From the NCBI GenBank assembly GCA_963971575.1, contig OZ020618.1:28448540-28512539 (forward strand): a stretch of DNA of 64,000 nt, in the 5' to 3' direction. The position numbers were made by a program, and so were the translations under genes. The first letter of the stretch is position 1; each line of letters begins with the position of its first letter. Source of the stretch: Liopterus haemorrhoidalis (lineage: Eukaryota > Arthropoda > Insecta > Coleoptera > Dytiscidae). This document shows, piece after piece, positions 1 through 11,624 of the stretch. The notes beneath the pieces were generated by a model, which was not told the DNA's origin, ran no database searches, and saw only the letters and a list, made by a program, of their open reading frames with translations.

Positions 1-39
1 TATTTTCTTGAGAATATGTGTAACATAATATGTACTGTG

Positions 40-200
40 ATCTTAACTGTCCCAATTAAGCGGAATGTTGTCCCAATTAAACATGTAAATTTACTGTTGG
101 TTCCTTGGTTTGGTTTCTGTTCTTTGAGATTTGTCCCAAATAAGCGGCTGCCCCAAATAAGCGGTGGCCCAATTAAGCGAAATCGTCTGTATTTTGTAAT
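40..200. repeat. Tigger/pogo-like transposon end (fragment)
   Basis: Several spaced copies of a GTCCCAATTAAGCGG-like motif (also CCCAAATAAGCGG and GGCCCAATTAAGCG). Repeated degenerate AAGCGG and AATTAAGC motifs are typical of the ends of pogo/Tigger-type elements. No partner inverted repeat is visible in the window, so the element is truncated or cut by the window edge. The frame open through it is not a gene. Confidence 0.4.
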
Positions 201-645
201 GAACCGAATACAATTAAAAAATAATGGACTCATTTAATTATAAAGTACTACAACCATTATTAATCTACCCCTGTATTATAATTAACTTTCAATTATTATG
301 CTGATGTATATAGTTGCTTTGATCTTTCATGATTTTTAATCAGGGATTTAATTTTCCAGCGGATACACCTACATATGTTGGAAATTTTACTAGCAATAAA
401 ATTGTAAGCTAATAACTTCCCAGCACTTAATAATTTTTTAAAGTTTACACGAAAACTAGAAGAGAAATAACTGTGATTCATTTTTAAATGTTTATTTATT
501 TAAACGTTGCTGACTCTGCAGGTCTAAATGGAATTATAAGCATTGATTCATACTAGTACACATGAATTGGTTTCTTTCTTCTCCCTTCCTACCACCTCTC
601 TCAGTTCCTAACAAACTCCTGAAAATTATGTAACTGTCGAAATAC
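201..645. other. no recognised feature
   Basis: AT-rich sequence without a convincing coding frame, inverted repeat or tandem array. Short open frames here have no recognisable family. Confidence 0.5.
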
Positions 646-945
646 TATAGTCCGTTCAAACGTTGGAATGCAGTATTGCTCTTATGGCAAATGGCAGCGG
701 TGTTGGCAAATGTTGTAAAACTATCCAGTTGTATGTTCTTTTGCTGTTAATTCATTGAAACTAAATGTAAAAAGTATCGGAGTCTCATATAACTTGAGTA
801 ACCATTTGTAAAATAACGTGTCTTCATAGATCAGCATGGTGTACAGCCGGCAACGTCACCAAGAAAGGAAAGGGCAGAGCCATTGGGACATCCTATTAGA
901 GAGTATGAAAAATAACTACTTCATTTGTCCTGTACTGCATTCTAA
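646..945 (-). mobile_element. TA-type MITE, degenerate copy of the 37885-38214 family
   Basis: The left end (TATAGTCCGTTCAAACG, then a stretch with GGCAGCGGTGTTGGCAAATG) is the reverse complement of the right part of the MITE at 37885-38214. The other end contains TGTCCTGTACTGCATTC, matching that element's opposite end. The right terminus has decayed, so the boundary is approximate. No coding capacity. Confidence 0.6.
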
Positions 946-1079
946 ATAAAATAATGAGATAAAAGAGAGAGATAAAAAAATATTTTCAGATAAAAATCAT
1001 AAAATTCAATAATATTTCCATCTACTTACATCAACTTACAAGGGTACTTAAATATGAGATACGAAAAAAATATTTAGTT

Positions 1080-1215
1080 TTTCGGTAAATACAAATTTGT
1101 TTATACTTTTTCAAGTCTCGGTATTTTTCCTATAAGAACTGTATACGCATGCCAAATTTTAAGTTTCTAGCTCTTGCCGTTTCGCCAGAATTTCTACCGT
1201 ATGTACTGTAAATAA
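1080..1215 (-). repeat. F1 repeat fragment
   Basis: Contains the diagnostic F1 end block in minus orientation: GGTATTTTTCCTATA, then GCATGCCAAATTTTAAG, then a form of GCCGTTTGGCTACAATTTCTACCG. The same block is well preserved near 43200-43290 and 55415-55500. Only the terminal part is present. Confidence 0.55.
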
Positions 1216-1265
1216 TCAATTATTTTGTTTTAGTTAATCGTTTTATCATATGACATTTGTGGTTT

Positions 1266-1305
1266 CGATTAATTAATAATTAATCGATTAATTATTAATT
1301 AATCG
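1266..1305. repeat. 40-bp perfect palindrome
   Basis: The 40 bases are their own reverse complement, centred on an ATCGAT and built from TAAT/ATTA words. This could extrude as a cruciform. A second, imperfect cluster of ATCGATTAAT words lies at 2782-2865. The two clusters flank a hAT MITE and may be subterminal repeats of an older element. Confidence 0.85.
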
Positions 1306-2024
1306 ATAATTTTATTTTATTTTCAAGAAATTACTTAGTTGTATTGTTAAAACACTGGTTGGTCGATGACTCTATTCTCTTCTTTTCAATAAAGTTCTTA
1401 GATTACTAAGCCTTCAGAACACTCGTTCTCACCTATCTGGAGAATTAAACTCAACCGCGCTACTCATTTCTGCACAATATTCGCGACTCAAACTAAAGTT
1501 GGCGGCGCTGCGTACGACAGTTGATGGCCGACAAGAAGCGTATTTGTCAGAAGTTTTTTCTTAATATTTATCTGTTCAAGCAATGTTTCGGCAAAAAAGC
1601 ACTGTATTTAAGTCACTATATTTACTAAATACATCTTAATTCACATAAACTGCAGCACAACACAATACAAATTCGCTTTTGTTTAATTTACCAAGCCGCC
1701 ACCAGATGTCTCCCTGTTATTTGGAGTCGCGAATACCTACTGGTATAGTTGGCGTCCAGTCAGTCCAAATGCTCACGAGCGTAACACAGTCTTCCAACTC
1801 GATAATTTGCGAGAAAAGCCTGGCATGTTACAGGTCTTCTGGATACAACTCCTTGTTTCCTCAATCGTCTTTGCACAGTTCGTGCTGAAATTGCCAAATT
1901 TCGATCTTCTTCGAAATGACGTGCGAGAAAATTTAAGGACAGGTCACGATCGCGTAGAACAATTAGTGTAAGAAATCAGTCGTTTCGAGCACTTGTGGCT
2001 CATACATGCTCTTCGCTGATGACA
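1306..2024. other. no recognised feature
   Basis: Unique-looking sequence. A 69-codon frame at 1679-1888 has no recognisable family and lies in DNA without splice or promoter context, so I do not call it a gene. Confidence 0.45.
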
Positions 2025-2032
2025 CTTTATAG

Positions 2033-2370
2033 CAGGGCTGTTCAACCTTTTTGTATTTGCGATCTACTTTTTATAAATAAATTGGTACCGCGATCGACCA
2101 GAACGCGTAGCCGGCCACCGGGGCGGCATAGAGTGCCCTTCCGGGTGAGGGAGTCCTCCCCCGGGAAGAAAGTTTTGAAGAATTGCTTTTCATATTGTCA
2201 TTTTAAAGCTGTTTTTCATGTAAAAGGTTAGTGAGACGTTTGTTTTAATTTTTACTTTACATTTATACAATGTATTTTTAAGTACATGCAAGTGAGAGAA
2301 CACTAAAGATCTACTTAAAATTACGCCGCGATCTACCGGTAGATCGCGATCGACTGGTTGGGCAGCCCTG
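2033..2370. mobile_element. hAT MITE, perfect 8-bp TSD
   Basis: Termini are CAGGGCTGTTCAACC and, at the right end, GGTTGGGCAGCCCTG, which are inverted. The perfect 8-bp duplication CTTTATAG flanks the element (2025-2032 and 2371-2378). Subterminal GCGATCTAC and GTAGATCGC also pair. 338 bp, no transposase, so it depended on a hAT transposase supplied elsewhere. The open frame across it is incidental. Confidence 0.92.
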
Positions 2371-2378
2371 CTTTATAG

Positions 2379-3109
2379 CATAATTAATAGAGTTGTTAAC
2401 TATATCCAAAACACAGCCGATTTTCCAATACTGGCCATCTTCATATAATGGTGCAGCTCATACAATGTTTTTCAGAGGTTTAGAAATCTCTAAGATGTGT
2501 AAGTAATGGTAAAATTTTATTTTAAAAATGAGTTATTTGTGCTAAAACTCTTTTAATATGCGATATTATATAGTTTTCGTTCAAACGGGCATTATTTATT
2601 GTCACAGCTTGTTTAATTAGCAACAAAAAATGTTTGTTTATGTAGACATTGTATTACCTCTCATTAGTTATAGTTTCCTAATAAAACGATTAAATAATTT
2701 GTTATTAGCCTTTAAAATACAACATTTAGACAATCCCTTTTTTATGTCGGCCTGTGTATGTTGCTTTTTTTTTAATTTCTGAATCGATTATTTTCTACCA
2801 ATTCAATCGAAAATCGATTATAACACTTCGATTAATCAAATGATCAATTAATCGATTAATTAATTTTTATTGTCATCTGTAACACACTAAAAATGTTACA
2901 TACCATATTCCGCCCTTGTCAAACAGCGCCTTACGGCAGACTGCCTCTATGCTACAATCTGTCGACGTTACTATTTAAGTATATTGATAATTCTGAGAAA
3001 AAAACTATTTTTCATATATTTACCTATAGACGTGTATAATTCTTCTTCTTCTTTGGGCACTATTAGTTAGGTTGACTTTTGGCCTCATTCACTTAATTCA
3101 GTCGCCTAA
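2379..3109. other. AT-rich interval with ATCGATTAAT cluster
   Basis: No gene. At 2782-2865 there are repeated ATCGATTA and TAATCGAT words resembling the palindrome at 1266-1305. The rest is low-complexity AT-rich sequence. Confidence 0.45.
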
Positions 3110-3500
3110 TCATAGATTAGGGAACGAAAAATATGCAAAAAAAACCATTTATCCCACAACCTATAAACCAGGGGGGTTACTCTAATAATCTGAGTAATGC
3201 ACTTTAATGTGCATCGGAATGGTACAATGGAACAATTTGGACTATTTTTTCAAAAATAATCGAATCTTTTGCAACACTGTGCTAACAACATTTAGCTGAT
3301 TAACTGAAGAACTGGGTAGCTTTCCTTGAAGCAGCCGCATATATAATTAAGTACGCTTATAAGTTCCTAGATGGAAGCATGTAGATTATTTTTTCAATAA
3401 TTATCGAATTTTATTGTTTTTAATATGTATCCAAAATTTGTTGTCACATACTAGCTACCTACAAAATCCTGAAATATGTGAAAATTCAGACTTCATACCA
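3110..3500 (+). repeat. F1 repeat, diverged partial copy
   Basis: Shares with the other plus-strand F1 copies the order: TTAGGGAACGAAAA-like block, CTAATAATCTGAG block, CGGAATGGTACAA block, then the terminal CTACCTACAAAATCCTGAAA and GTGAAAATTCA. It is more diverged and shorter than the copies at 17888 and 34000, so it is probably older. Confidence 0.6.
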
Positions 3501-3571
3501 AAATTTAATTCTTTTTAGTGTTGAAAATAGCTATTCTCCTTCTCAGTTGGTGAGACAAATAGATGCGAAAG

Positions 3572-3827
3572 ACAGTTTCGGCCCCTAGCGCACTAAGGAA
3601 AAAGGCGCCGATGAGCTTGACTAAGGGGCGCCACATTACGAAGATGAGGACCTTTTTTTTGTTTTTGCTCTTCACTTGGATTTTGGGAGGTGAGGACCTT
3701 TTTTTTTGCTCATCATCTACATTTTGGGCGGTGAGAATCTTGTTTTTGCTTATCACTTACATTTATTTGCCAAGGGCGCCAAAACGCAGTTTTGCCCCTA
3801 GCGCAAGTTTTCCTTACTGCGGCTCTG
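3572..3827. mobile_element. left-truncated hAT MITE with internal minisatellite
   Basis: The right end CCTTACTGCGGCTCTG and the interior (CCCCTAGCGCA, CCAAGGGCGCCAAAACG) match the complete elements at 19378-19620 and 25719-25959. The interior holds three units of the GAGGACCTTTTTTTTGCTC minisatellite. The left terminus and a TSD are missing. Confidence 0.7.
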
Positions 3828-3835
3828 CTTTTGCT

Positions 3836-6815
3836 AGTAGGTTAATCCGTCACTGCTTAAGGCACAATTTTATTGGGAAAACAGAATAAATGCAATTTAT
3901 GCATCATAATAAAATTTCAATAACAAATTCTCGGTCCAATTATCACGTCCTTTCATGAGCTATTAAAAGTTACGTAGCATAACCGGAAAAGCAAAGTTGT
4001 CTGAATAATGCTGATACAAGTAATCTGTGGTATTCTTATCAACCGGTTTTACCTCATCAAAACAAGTCACAAGAACGTAAACAATGAAGTTCAAATTTTG
4101 AATAATTATTTGTGCGTGTAAGCATGCACTGATTCTAATCAATTTGTCATTTTTAATATTGTTTGATGAGTGAACTAGGTGCGAAAATATCAGAAGCTCA
4201 TTGCGTAAGAGAATGTGTCAAGATAAAAGGATGTGTGATGCAAGATTTTAGAATAAATATGATGTATATTATAATCGAGATATTATTTCAAATAAAAATT
4301 TAATAATGAAAACTATCAATATAAGATATTTTCTTTTTCCATTATTATTTAAAGAAAGATTTCGGGCGTCTCAAGTGAATTGAAGGATTTACATCAGTAA
4401 TATTTTTCGAATGGGATGATTATGCTCGTTCTTACGCCTGTAGTACACGATGCAATTTAACTTTTTGCATCTCGTACGATTTGTGGTACGATAATGATTG
4501 CATTATGAATTATGTTCAGAATTATCGGATGTAAACTTACTGTAGTATATCATCCAATATTTATCACTTTGAATCTGTAGCAATTGATGCGCACTACGTC
4601 TATTTTTGTAAGTTGACAGAATTCAAATAATTGTGGACAGATAGTTTACCAATTTTTGAAGACTAATAATATTAATCTTTTTCCCTAATCAGTAAATCTC
4701 CTGGATTCGCAAAGCCGTACCGTTTTCTGTTCTAATTTATTACATTTGAAATTGAAGTGAATTATTATTTTATTTATTTTTTGTTATTATTATTTTTGTC
4801 TCTAAAACTACGATTTTTGTTTATCAAAAAATATTATTGTTGTCATTATTATCGTTATAAAATAGTTTAAGGAAAATAAAAACATTATATTAATGATGAT
4901 TCCAATGAATTTGTATTATGCATAACACCCAACTTAAATAAATAAATGAGAAATATAGAAATTGTAATCAAGAGTAGTTTGTAGATAAGAAATGATTTAA
5001 AAAAAACACACAAAAAATACAAATTTAATCCAAAAAAAAAAATTTTTAAATAATTCCCCCAGCACTTTTTTCCTGGATTGCAATGTTTAATGGTCATCTT
5101 AGATAAGTCACTAGTTAAGTATGTTGGATAATAAGATGCTGAATAAATCCATACGTATATATAAATATGAACAACTAAATCCAATTTATTTTAAATAAAA
5201 TAAGAAAAAATATTGCTAAAGTTGATACTAAATAACCTCGAAATATTCAGATGAACAGACAGATGAACAGTTGTTCGCTACGGTCACATGAATGTGAACG
5301 GCGCATTTTATACTGCGCCATTATTGGTTCATTCTGTCCAATATTTTAGGTCGAGATAATAAAAATTGGTTGGTTTTCAGTATCGTACAAGATCTCGTAC
5401 GAAAATCCTGTAGTACACGGTACAATAATTTGTGTACTATAAATCGTACGAGATTCAAAACGAGAAATACACAGACATTACTACTAGACAATACTACAGA
5501 CATTAGCCGTTTCGCCATATTTTTTACAGAACAGACACACTTACAGACAGATAGGTGACCGAGTAGTAGTATTATAATAAAAAATAAGGTCAGGTACTTG
5601 GTGCAAATGCGTTGCCAATAAATTGAATAAAAGAGAGAAAAGGTTTTGGGGATCGCTAATATGTTAGGGAAATTTACAGTGTAAAATAATAATGACAGGT
5701 GGTGTAGCGATGCCAGGAATAATAATAATAATAAAAAAATTATCATCAAAAAAATAATTGAACAAAAAAAAAAAAATTGTACAAAAAAAAGTTTAAACAA
5801 TTATAATTGTTGCGGACTGCAACAATTAATAGCGGTAAGCGCAGCGGTGAAATACGGTCGATTACACTGTAAATATCCCACAACAAATACATAAAAAATC
5901 TTGATTCTAAATTTAAAGAAAAATTTATATTAAAAGTCTGCAAAAAAGGATGAATTTAAATGATATCTCAACGCAAAATGTTGAGAAATGGGTACAGATC
6001 TACTAGTAAATTTATAACAAATATATTTGTCAAAATTAAACAAAAAAAAATTATTTAAGCAGAACGTATGACAGGTAGAAACGGTGAAACACGCGTTAGT
6101 TCTGAATTGCAGCGACTTAATGACGTCACTCAATAAAATGACAAATTTTGAAATAAATTTAAAATAGACAGTTTTTATAAATAAAATTTAGGAAATTATT
6201 AACAACCTTTCTCTCTGGTCTCACAAAAATGCAGTAATTAATTACTGCCACAATGACCTATTTTAAGCACAAAAGAAATCTGGAGGGAAAACTCCAGAAA
6301 AAATAGTGTTAACGATCTAAAAGTTAAGATATAAATTTAATAATTAATATACCCTGATATATTAACTAACAGTTTACACACATCAGGGGATCCTGATTAA
6401 ATTGAAACTGATTTTAAACTATTACAACAATATAAAACTCAAAAACACGTCTGCTCATCTTGGTAGAAAATTATTAATTAAATAAAATTGCATGGTTTTT
6501 GCTAGCAAAAATCTTACCAGCGGCTCTAAACATGTTTTATTTTAAGGAAAACAAAATGTTATTTTAAATAAATTAAAATTAGGTTTAAATTAATACAATA
6601 ATAAATTATTATAGTATTATATAATATTATATAAAATATCGCGAGGTTCTAAACATGTTTTTTCAATAAAATGAATATTTATTTAAATTAAGTATAATAG
6701 ATAATTAAACGGAAAAAATAATATAATTTAGATATAAAATGAAAAATACAAGGTGATACGCCCTAAGCGGGCACTTCACCTACAAAACACACTTTTTGTA
6801 TTTTGCATTCATATA
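3836..6815. other. AT-rich interval, no gene recognised
   Basis: Three kilobases of AT-rich DNA. The longest open frame (5321-5800, minus) is a run of Phe/Leu/Ile/Ser from poly-A and AATAAT tracts and is not credible as a gene. A weak F1-like block (GCCGTTTCGCCATATTTT followed by ACAGAC words) lies near 5505-5555. TAATAA microsatellite at 5713-5735. Two copies of TCTAAACATGTTTT-type sequence lie at about 6525 and 6648. Confidence 0.45.
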
Positions 6816-7355
6816 ACTGCGTTCAGAGCTCTTAAATTAGTAGACTGTAGACTATATCTTATGCACAGTTGATTTTCACTAGCAAGTTTGTCATATGGTA
6901 AGGCGAGCAACCGTTCAAACCTCTAAATTTAATACGTTGTACGTTGTCGATTGTGGATAGTTTTCTAAACTTTGAAGTTAGTGAGTTGTTTTAATGAGAC
7001 AGACATACTAACACTTTCGCTATCTCAGTCTATATCTGAGAGAACGTTCGCATTGTATGCCTTCACATAACCTAACAAAATGTCATCGCGCCGATTACAA
7101 ATAGTAAATATGATCAATTTAGGTAATTTGGTCATATTTAGTTAGTAAAAATCTAGAACAGCAGAATTAGGAAAATGATAATAAACATTTTACGAAGCCA
7201 CCGTAGTTGGTTTAAAGATACACAGATGTCGCACTATTCGTAACTCACTAATTTCCTAAAGCTGTAAACTCTACCTTAAACGTTGAAACAATCTATTAAA
7301 CATATCCACAACTCACAGTGCAGAGTCAACTAATTTAAAGAGCTCTGAACGCAGC
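6816..7355. mobile_element. MITE with CTGCGTTCAGAGCTC termini
   Basis: Left end CTGCGTTCAGAGCTCTTAAA and right end AGAGCTCTGAACGCAG are inverted over about 25 bases with few mismatches. The element is about 540 bp and has no open frame. The flanking duplication is not clear, so the superfamily is unassigned. Fragments of the same family occur at 13713-13843 and possibly 45270-45292. Confidence 0.75.
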
Positions 7356-8085
7356 TTTAGAGTCATTATGAAACTCAACTGAGTGTTATAATAAAGTTGA
7401 TTATGATACTAAACAAAATTTCATAAAATTTGTACAATATCCTAGAAATTTTGCAAAACAAAAATTGACAGAAAATCTCCCTTGTAAAATATAAAATTGT
7501 TAAACCAGTCCGGCCAACCGCAACATTTACATTCCAAATTCCCTAAACGAGGATGTTCTTTGATTATATAATGCAAATTTATTATTTTAAAAGGCATGAA
7601 AAAGGAAAAAATACACTTATTTATTTTAAAACGCTCTTCGAAAGATTTATTTATTTCTCAAAGCTCCATTTTTGTCCTTTATTATTTGTTTTTCAGTTAC
7701 AAGTATGAGAATTTACTTGCCGATTTAGACTGGGCACATAATAAATAATATGTGCACCAATGAAAACCTAAAAATTAAAATAGTAAAAAGATGGTGTAAT
7801 TGTGACATGAATTGAGTGGTGGCGGCAGAGGGGGGTATGCCACCACCTTAAAAATGGTCCCCCGCTAGATATGCTATATAGATAAAACTAAGTGCCTAGT
7901 TTATTTTGGAAATATTTCGAATTGTGTAAGCGGGTCAAAGGGTCGCTGACCCGCGCCCTCGGATTTTTAAAGCTAGAACCGCCCTAGCATTCATTCTATA
8001 CAATTTTATGAGTTTTTAGGATGTATTTTAAAAAAACTATGTTCATGTGAAAAATATCAACATTAAGTTGCCTTAAAGAGAAATT
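7356..8085. other. no recognised feature
   Basis: AT-rich sequence with a short GC-rich patch (7818-7990) that resembles decayed MITE termini (GGGTCAAAGGGTCGCTGACC). No paired ends or TSD found. Confidence 0.4.
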
Positions 8086-9441
8086 CGGGTGTATTCTGTA
8101 AGAAATGCGTTAAAATTAACGTCATTATCCAAAAATTCTATTCTGTAAGAGCATTTGTTAAGGTAAGCGTTAATACAATATTTGTTAACGCGAGGCGCTA
8201 ACTCACCCTGTAGAGAGGCTAATATTAACTGCACGCGCATGCGCTGTTACGTTGAATTTTAACAGGAGTATTTATTTCGTCAAATGCCAAGAGAATCTTA
8301 ACCTAATATTTCGGTGTTATTAAATATTCGGTGGCGAAATTTATTTTAAAAATGGAACAAAAATGTTTGGTCCTGTGATTCATTATCCAAAAATTCTATT
8401 CTGTAAGAGCATTTGTTAAGGTAAGCGTTAATACAATATTTGTTAACGCGAGGCGCTAACTCACCCTGTAGAGAGGCTAATATTAACTGCACGCGCATGC
8501 GCTGTTACGTTGAATTTTAACAGGAGTATTTATTTCGTCAAATGCCAAGAGAATCTTAACCTAATATTTCGGTGTTATTAAATATTCGGTGGCGAAATTT
8601 ATTTTAAAAATGGAACAAAAATGTTTGGTCCTGTGATTCTCATTATAACTGGTTTCCACAGTGTATTAAATAAAAATATAACTTTATTCAACTTTTGTTT
8701 AGTCAATTTATATACTACATTGTATTATAACAGTTTATCTAATTTTTTAATAATATATGAATTATAAGTTCATTCTATTTTTAAAAAGGTGTTCGGTATT
8801 ATTAATTATTAAATTTGATTTATGACGCTATTTCTACCCTGGAATAACACTGTTGTAATCGTCATTAATTGTTCTTCAATTGTTTCTTCCAATAATACAC
8901 CATTAAAATATACTGCGATATTTTGAAACACGGCGGAGGCATAAGTGAAGTTTTGTAGCTTTCAGAGGATTATAATTTTAAGTTTTGTGTCTCAACAAAA
9001 ACCAAAACTGCTCTCCAATACTCCATTTACTTCCTTTCAATACAATTACTTGAACTTGCGTCTGGGTTATTTGTATAACAAAAATTATAAAGCGTCATTC
9101 TTATCTCTACTGTAAAGAATTCACTTTAAAAAGTAATAGAAAGTTGATTAATATTCCTACCGTCTTGTGTTTTATTCATTTTTTTTTTTTTTTAAATAAC
9201 ATGACATTTACTTATATAGGATCAGCCATTTTTGCAAACTAAACACTAGCGTTAACTTTTAAAGCCACCGTTTCGGTAGGCGCTTATTGTAGAACGTTAA
9301 CTGGCTATTTTAACGCCGCCGCGCTATAATTTTAACACATATATGTTTAGCGAATAGCATTTAGGTTAAAAATGGTGTTAAAAAAATTAACGTCAGTTTC
9401 TGACGCTAAGATTTTAACATCATGCTTAGAGAATAGACCCG
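8086..9441. mobile_element. TIR element with GGGTGTATTCTGTAAG ends
   Basis: Left end CGGGTGTATTCTGTAAGAAA pairs with the right end, whose reverse complement begins CGGGTCTATTCTCTAAGCAT. The similarity continues inward through GTTAAAAT and ACGTCA. GTTAAC/GTTAAAA words recur near both ends. The roughly 1.36 kb includes an internal perfect tandem duplication (8123-8638). No transposase. The TSD is unclear (TT or TTA), so superfamily assignment is open. Confidence 0.7.
8123..8638 (+). repeat. perfect tandem duplication, 2 x 258 bp
   Basis: 8123-8380 and 8381-8638 read as identical copies. The junction is a simple head-to-tail join at CTGTGATT/CATTATCC. It lies inside the TIR element 8086-9441. 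Identity over 258 bp means either a very recent duplication or an assembly artefact. Confidence 0.93.
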
Positions 9442-10028
9442 TTAATATTTTAAATGTTTTTAGATATTTTTATCTTACAAATGTTACTCAGAAGTGCCGT
9501 AAAGGATTATTTATAAAATAACAAATACAAATTGTTTTCTACTTTTATGATCCTTTTTCAGATTTGTCCTTATTCATTATTTTTATATACAATTTTCACT
9601 TGTGACTATAATTTAAGCAAAAATGTCATAAAAATCTAATACTGACGGTTTGTTACAAGTATTTTCTGAATATCTGCGCTTCCCTTTCATGGCTTTTTTG
9701 ATTTTCTTTTCTTCTTTTATGAAGCATATATTGTATGTATAATAAATATTTACTTAAAATCCATTCACGATGTTTCTTTATCTGAGTAGGCTATGGTAGG
9801 GTGGCAGTTTTGTTGGTAGCCACGAAAAATAACTGGACATGTGAAAATAAAATAAAAAAATAGTTTTTTCTGTTTAATAGATTTTATTTAATATGAGTTG
9901 ATAATATGAACAAGTATATTAATTGAACATAAAAAATATACAAATAATGTCATTATTTTTTAATGTCAAATTTTATGCAACCAAACAAAAAAAATATCAT
10001 GGCTTACTCAGATGAGCAAGGGATTATA
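9442..10028. other. no recognised feature
   Basis: AT-rich sequence without credible coding potential, inverted repeats or tandem arrays. Confidence 0.45.
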
Positions 10029-10036
10029 TTTAAAAC

Positions 10037-10477
10037 TAGTGGTGGCACACCACTAGTTTATCCGTTTCCGTATCCTCGGATGTTCTGCAAAAAATAAATA
10101 TCTATACTCAGGTCCGTATCCGTTTTTCTAAGGCGGAACTTAAACAGATATCATATAGAAAAATTTAAATTAGTTTTCATACAAGTTTGCATCTAAAAAT
10201 GCCCAAGGTGGAGTAAATTTTATTTTGGCGTTTAGACTGATGTTAAGTTGAGCATCACATTATTTGTTCGTGGTTTTCGAAACTGCATTTAACCTATACT
10301 ACATTCTAACAATTGAAGGGTCTATAGTAGGAACAGCCCGATATATCAAACTATCGCTTCAAGGTCTCTGTACTTACATGGAAGATCCGTATCCGTATCC
10401 ACGGATTAGAAAACAAATAATCCCTATCCGTATCTGTATCCGCAGATCTGGCTTTTATGTGATCCGGCACATCTCTA
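10037..10477. mobile_element. hAT MITE, TAG(A/T)G-type ends, perfect TSD
   Basis: Left end TAGTGGTGGCACAC and right end GTGCCGGATCAC-type sequence ending GGCACATCTCTA are imperfect inverted repeats. The 8-bp TSD TTTAAAAC is perfect (10029-10036, 10478-10485). Subterminal repeats of TATCCGTATCCG occur on both sides and may be transposase-binding sites. 441 bp, non-coding; the 72-codon frame inside is incidental. TAGAGATG-like ends resemble the Buster-type group. Confidence 0.88.
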
Positions 10478-10485
10478 TTTAAAAC

Positions 10486-11340
10486 ACAACATTTTTTTTT
10501 GCTCCGGGTCAGAGTAAGACGTTAGGTGGCAACCCTATTTGTGTCCAATTTTACGATTTAATTTTTAAAATTGCTAATGATTCATATAGACAAAAAAATA
10601 ATAAATTGCAGCAAACGAATAAATAATGCCTATTTTAAACATTCGAAATTAACTTTTACTATATATTGTTATAATACTATGTATCACATCCAAACAAATA
10701 GGTCATATTTATATCAGATAAAAAAATATATTTCAACTAACAAATAACTAATAATATCAAATAAAAATATTGAAAGGATGTTGGAAAAAGCAAAATAAAT
10801 TTCAAGTTAATATTCCAACATAAACTTGATCTTCCGAAAAATATTTTGAGTCAACAAAAGAAAATATTTCCTACTAGGAGTCTGCGCAGAGAATGAAAAA
10901 TAAAAAGTAACAAATACCCGGTATACGATCGATATTTACTAAATACCATGTGAACAAAAATGTGAGGAAGGCCATAAAAATAGTCTCCTGCTGAAGCTAT
11001 TGATTCTTATTTTGTGTAAGAACTACAACCGTATCATCGTAAAAATTGTGTAAATGTGTTTTGATAAGATGAATTATCTTTTATTAATAAAGCTATACTA
11101 GAAAATTAGTAGTTCTATCTATTACGCTGTCGTAAATACGCCTAGGGTGTAAGAACTAGGGTGACCAACCGCCGGAAATTCGACTCTCTGGAGAAGCGTC
11201 CCGAAAAAACACTAGGCGAGACGCCATTTATCCCAGTTTTTCACAAAATGTAAAATAAACAATATACACTACAATAATAAATCTTACGAAAATTAATTAA
11301 CTATAACAGAATAACGTAAATCTGTACTAGATAATACTGT
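10486..11340. other. no recognised feature; one isolated MITE end
   Basis: AT-rich. A TAGGGTGACC terminus like that of the complete hAT MITE at 17172-17347 occurs at 11158-11167 with GC-rich sequence after it, but no partner end is visible. Confidence 0.4.
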
Positions 11341-11354
11341 AACAAGAAGGGACA

Positions 11355-11612
11355 TTGTCAACGGAGTGGCCGAGCTCGTTAAATCACACAGTTCTGACTG
11401 GTTTAAAACAGTCTGAATTGTAAGGTTGCTGGTTCAAGTCCCCGTTGGTGATATTATTCGGGCGAGAATAGTATGTTAACACTACTCCCAATTTCATATT
11501 CACCCCTCATCCAGGTATAGGAGCTCGTCCCCTGGCTTCGGCGATTAGCCTCGTTGCAGAAATATGAGTAAATATGTAAAATAAATAAAATTTTAAATAA
11601 AGTAAGGACGTG
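11355..11612 (+). mobile_element. tRNA-derived SINE (copy 1)
   Basis: The tRNA-like head has an A-box-like GAGTGGCCGAGCTCG and a B-box-like GGTTCAAGTCC, spaced as in tRNAs with a long variable arm (Leu/Ser type). The body carries ATATTATTCGGGCGAGAATA, CACCCCTCATCCAGG and GGCGATTAGCCTCG. The tail is AAATAAATAAAATTTTAAAT. The same head, body and tail occur inverted at 45774-46014. The head cannot fold as a proper mature tRNA, so this is a SINE and not a tRNA gene. Confidence 0.85.
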
Positions 11613-11624
11613 TATATTCTGGTA

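Noticed and set aside
1679..1888. Possible short host exon
   Set aside because: No splice signals, promoter context or family resemblance; frame length is within chance expectation.
5321..5800. 159-codon minus-strand frame rich in Phe/Leu/Ile, like a membrane protein
   Set aside because: It is translated from poly-A/AATAAT low-complexity DNA, has no recognisable domain, and overlaps other frames of the same kind.
11355..11450. Possible tRNA-Leu/Ser gene
   Set aside because: Same reasons; an inverted second copy with its own TSD at 45774-46014 shows a SINE family.
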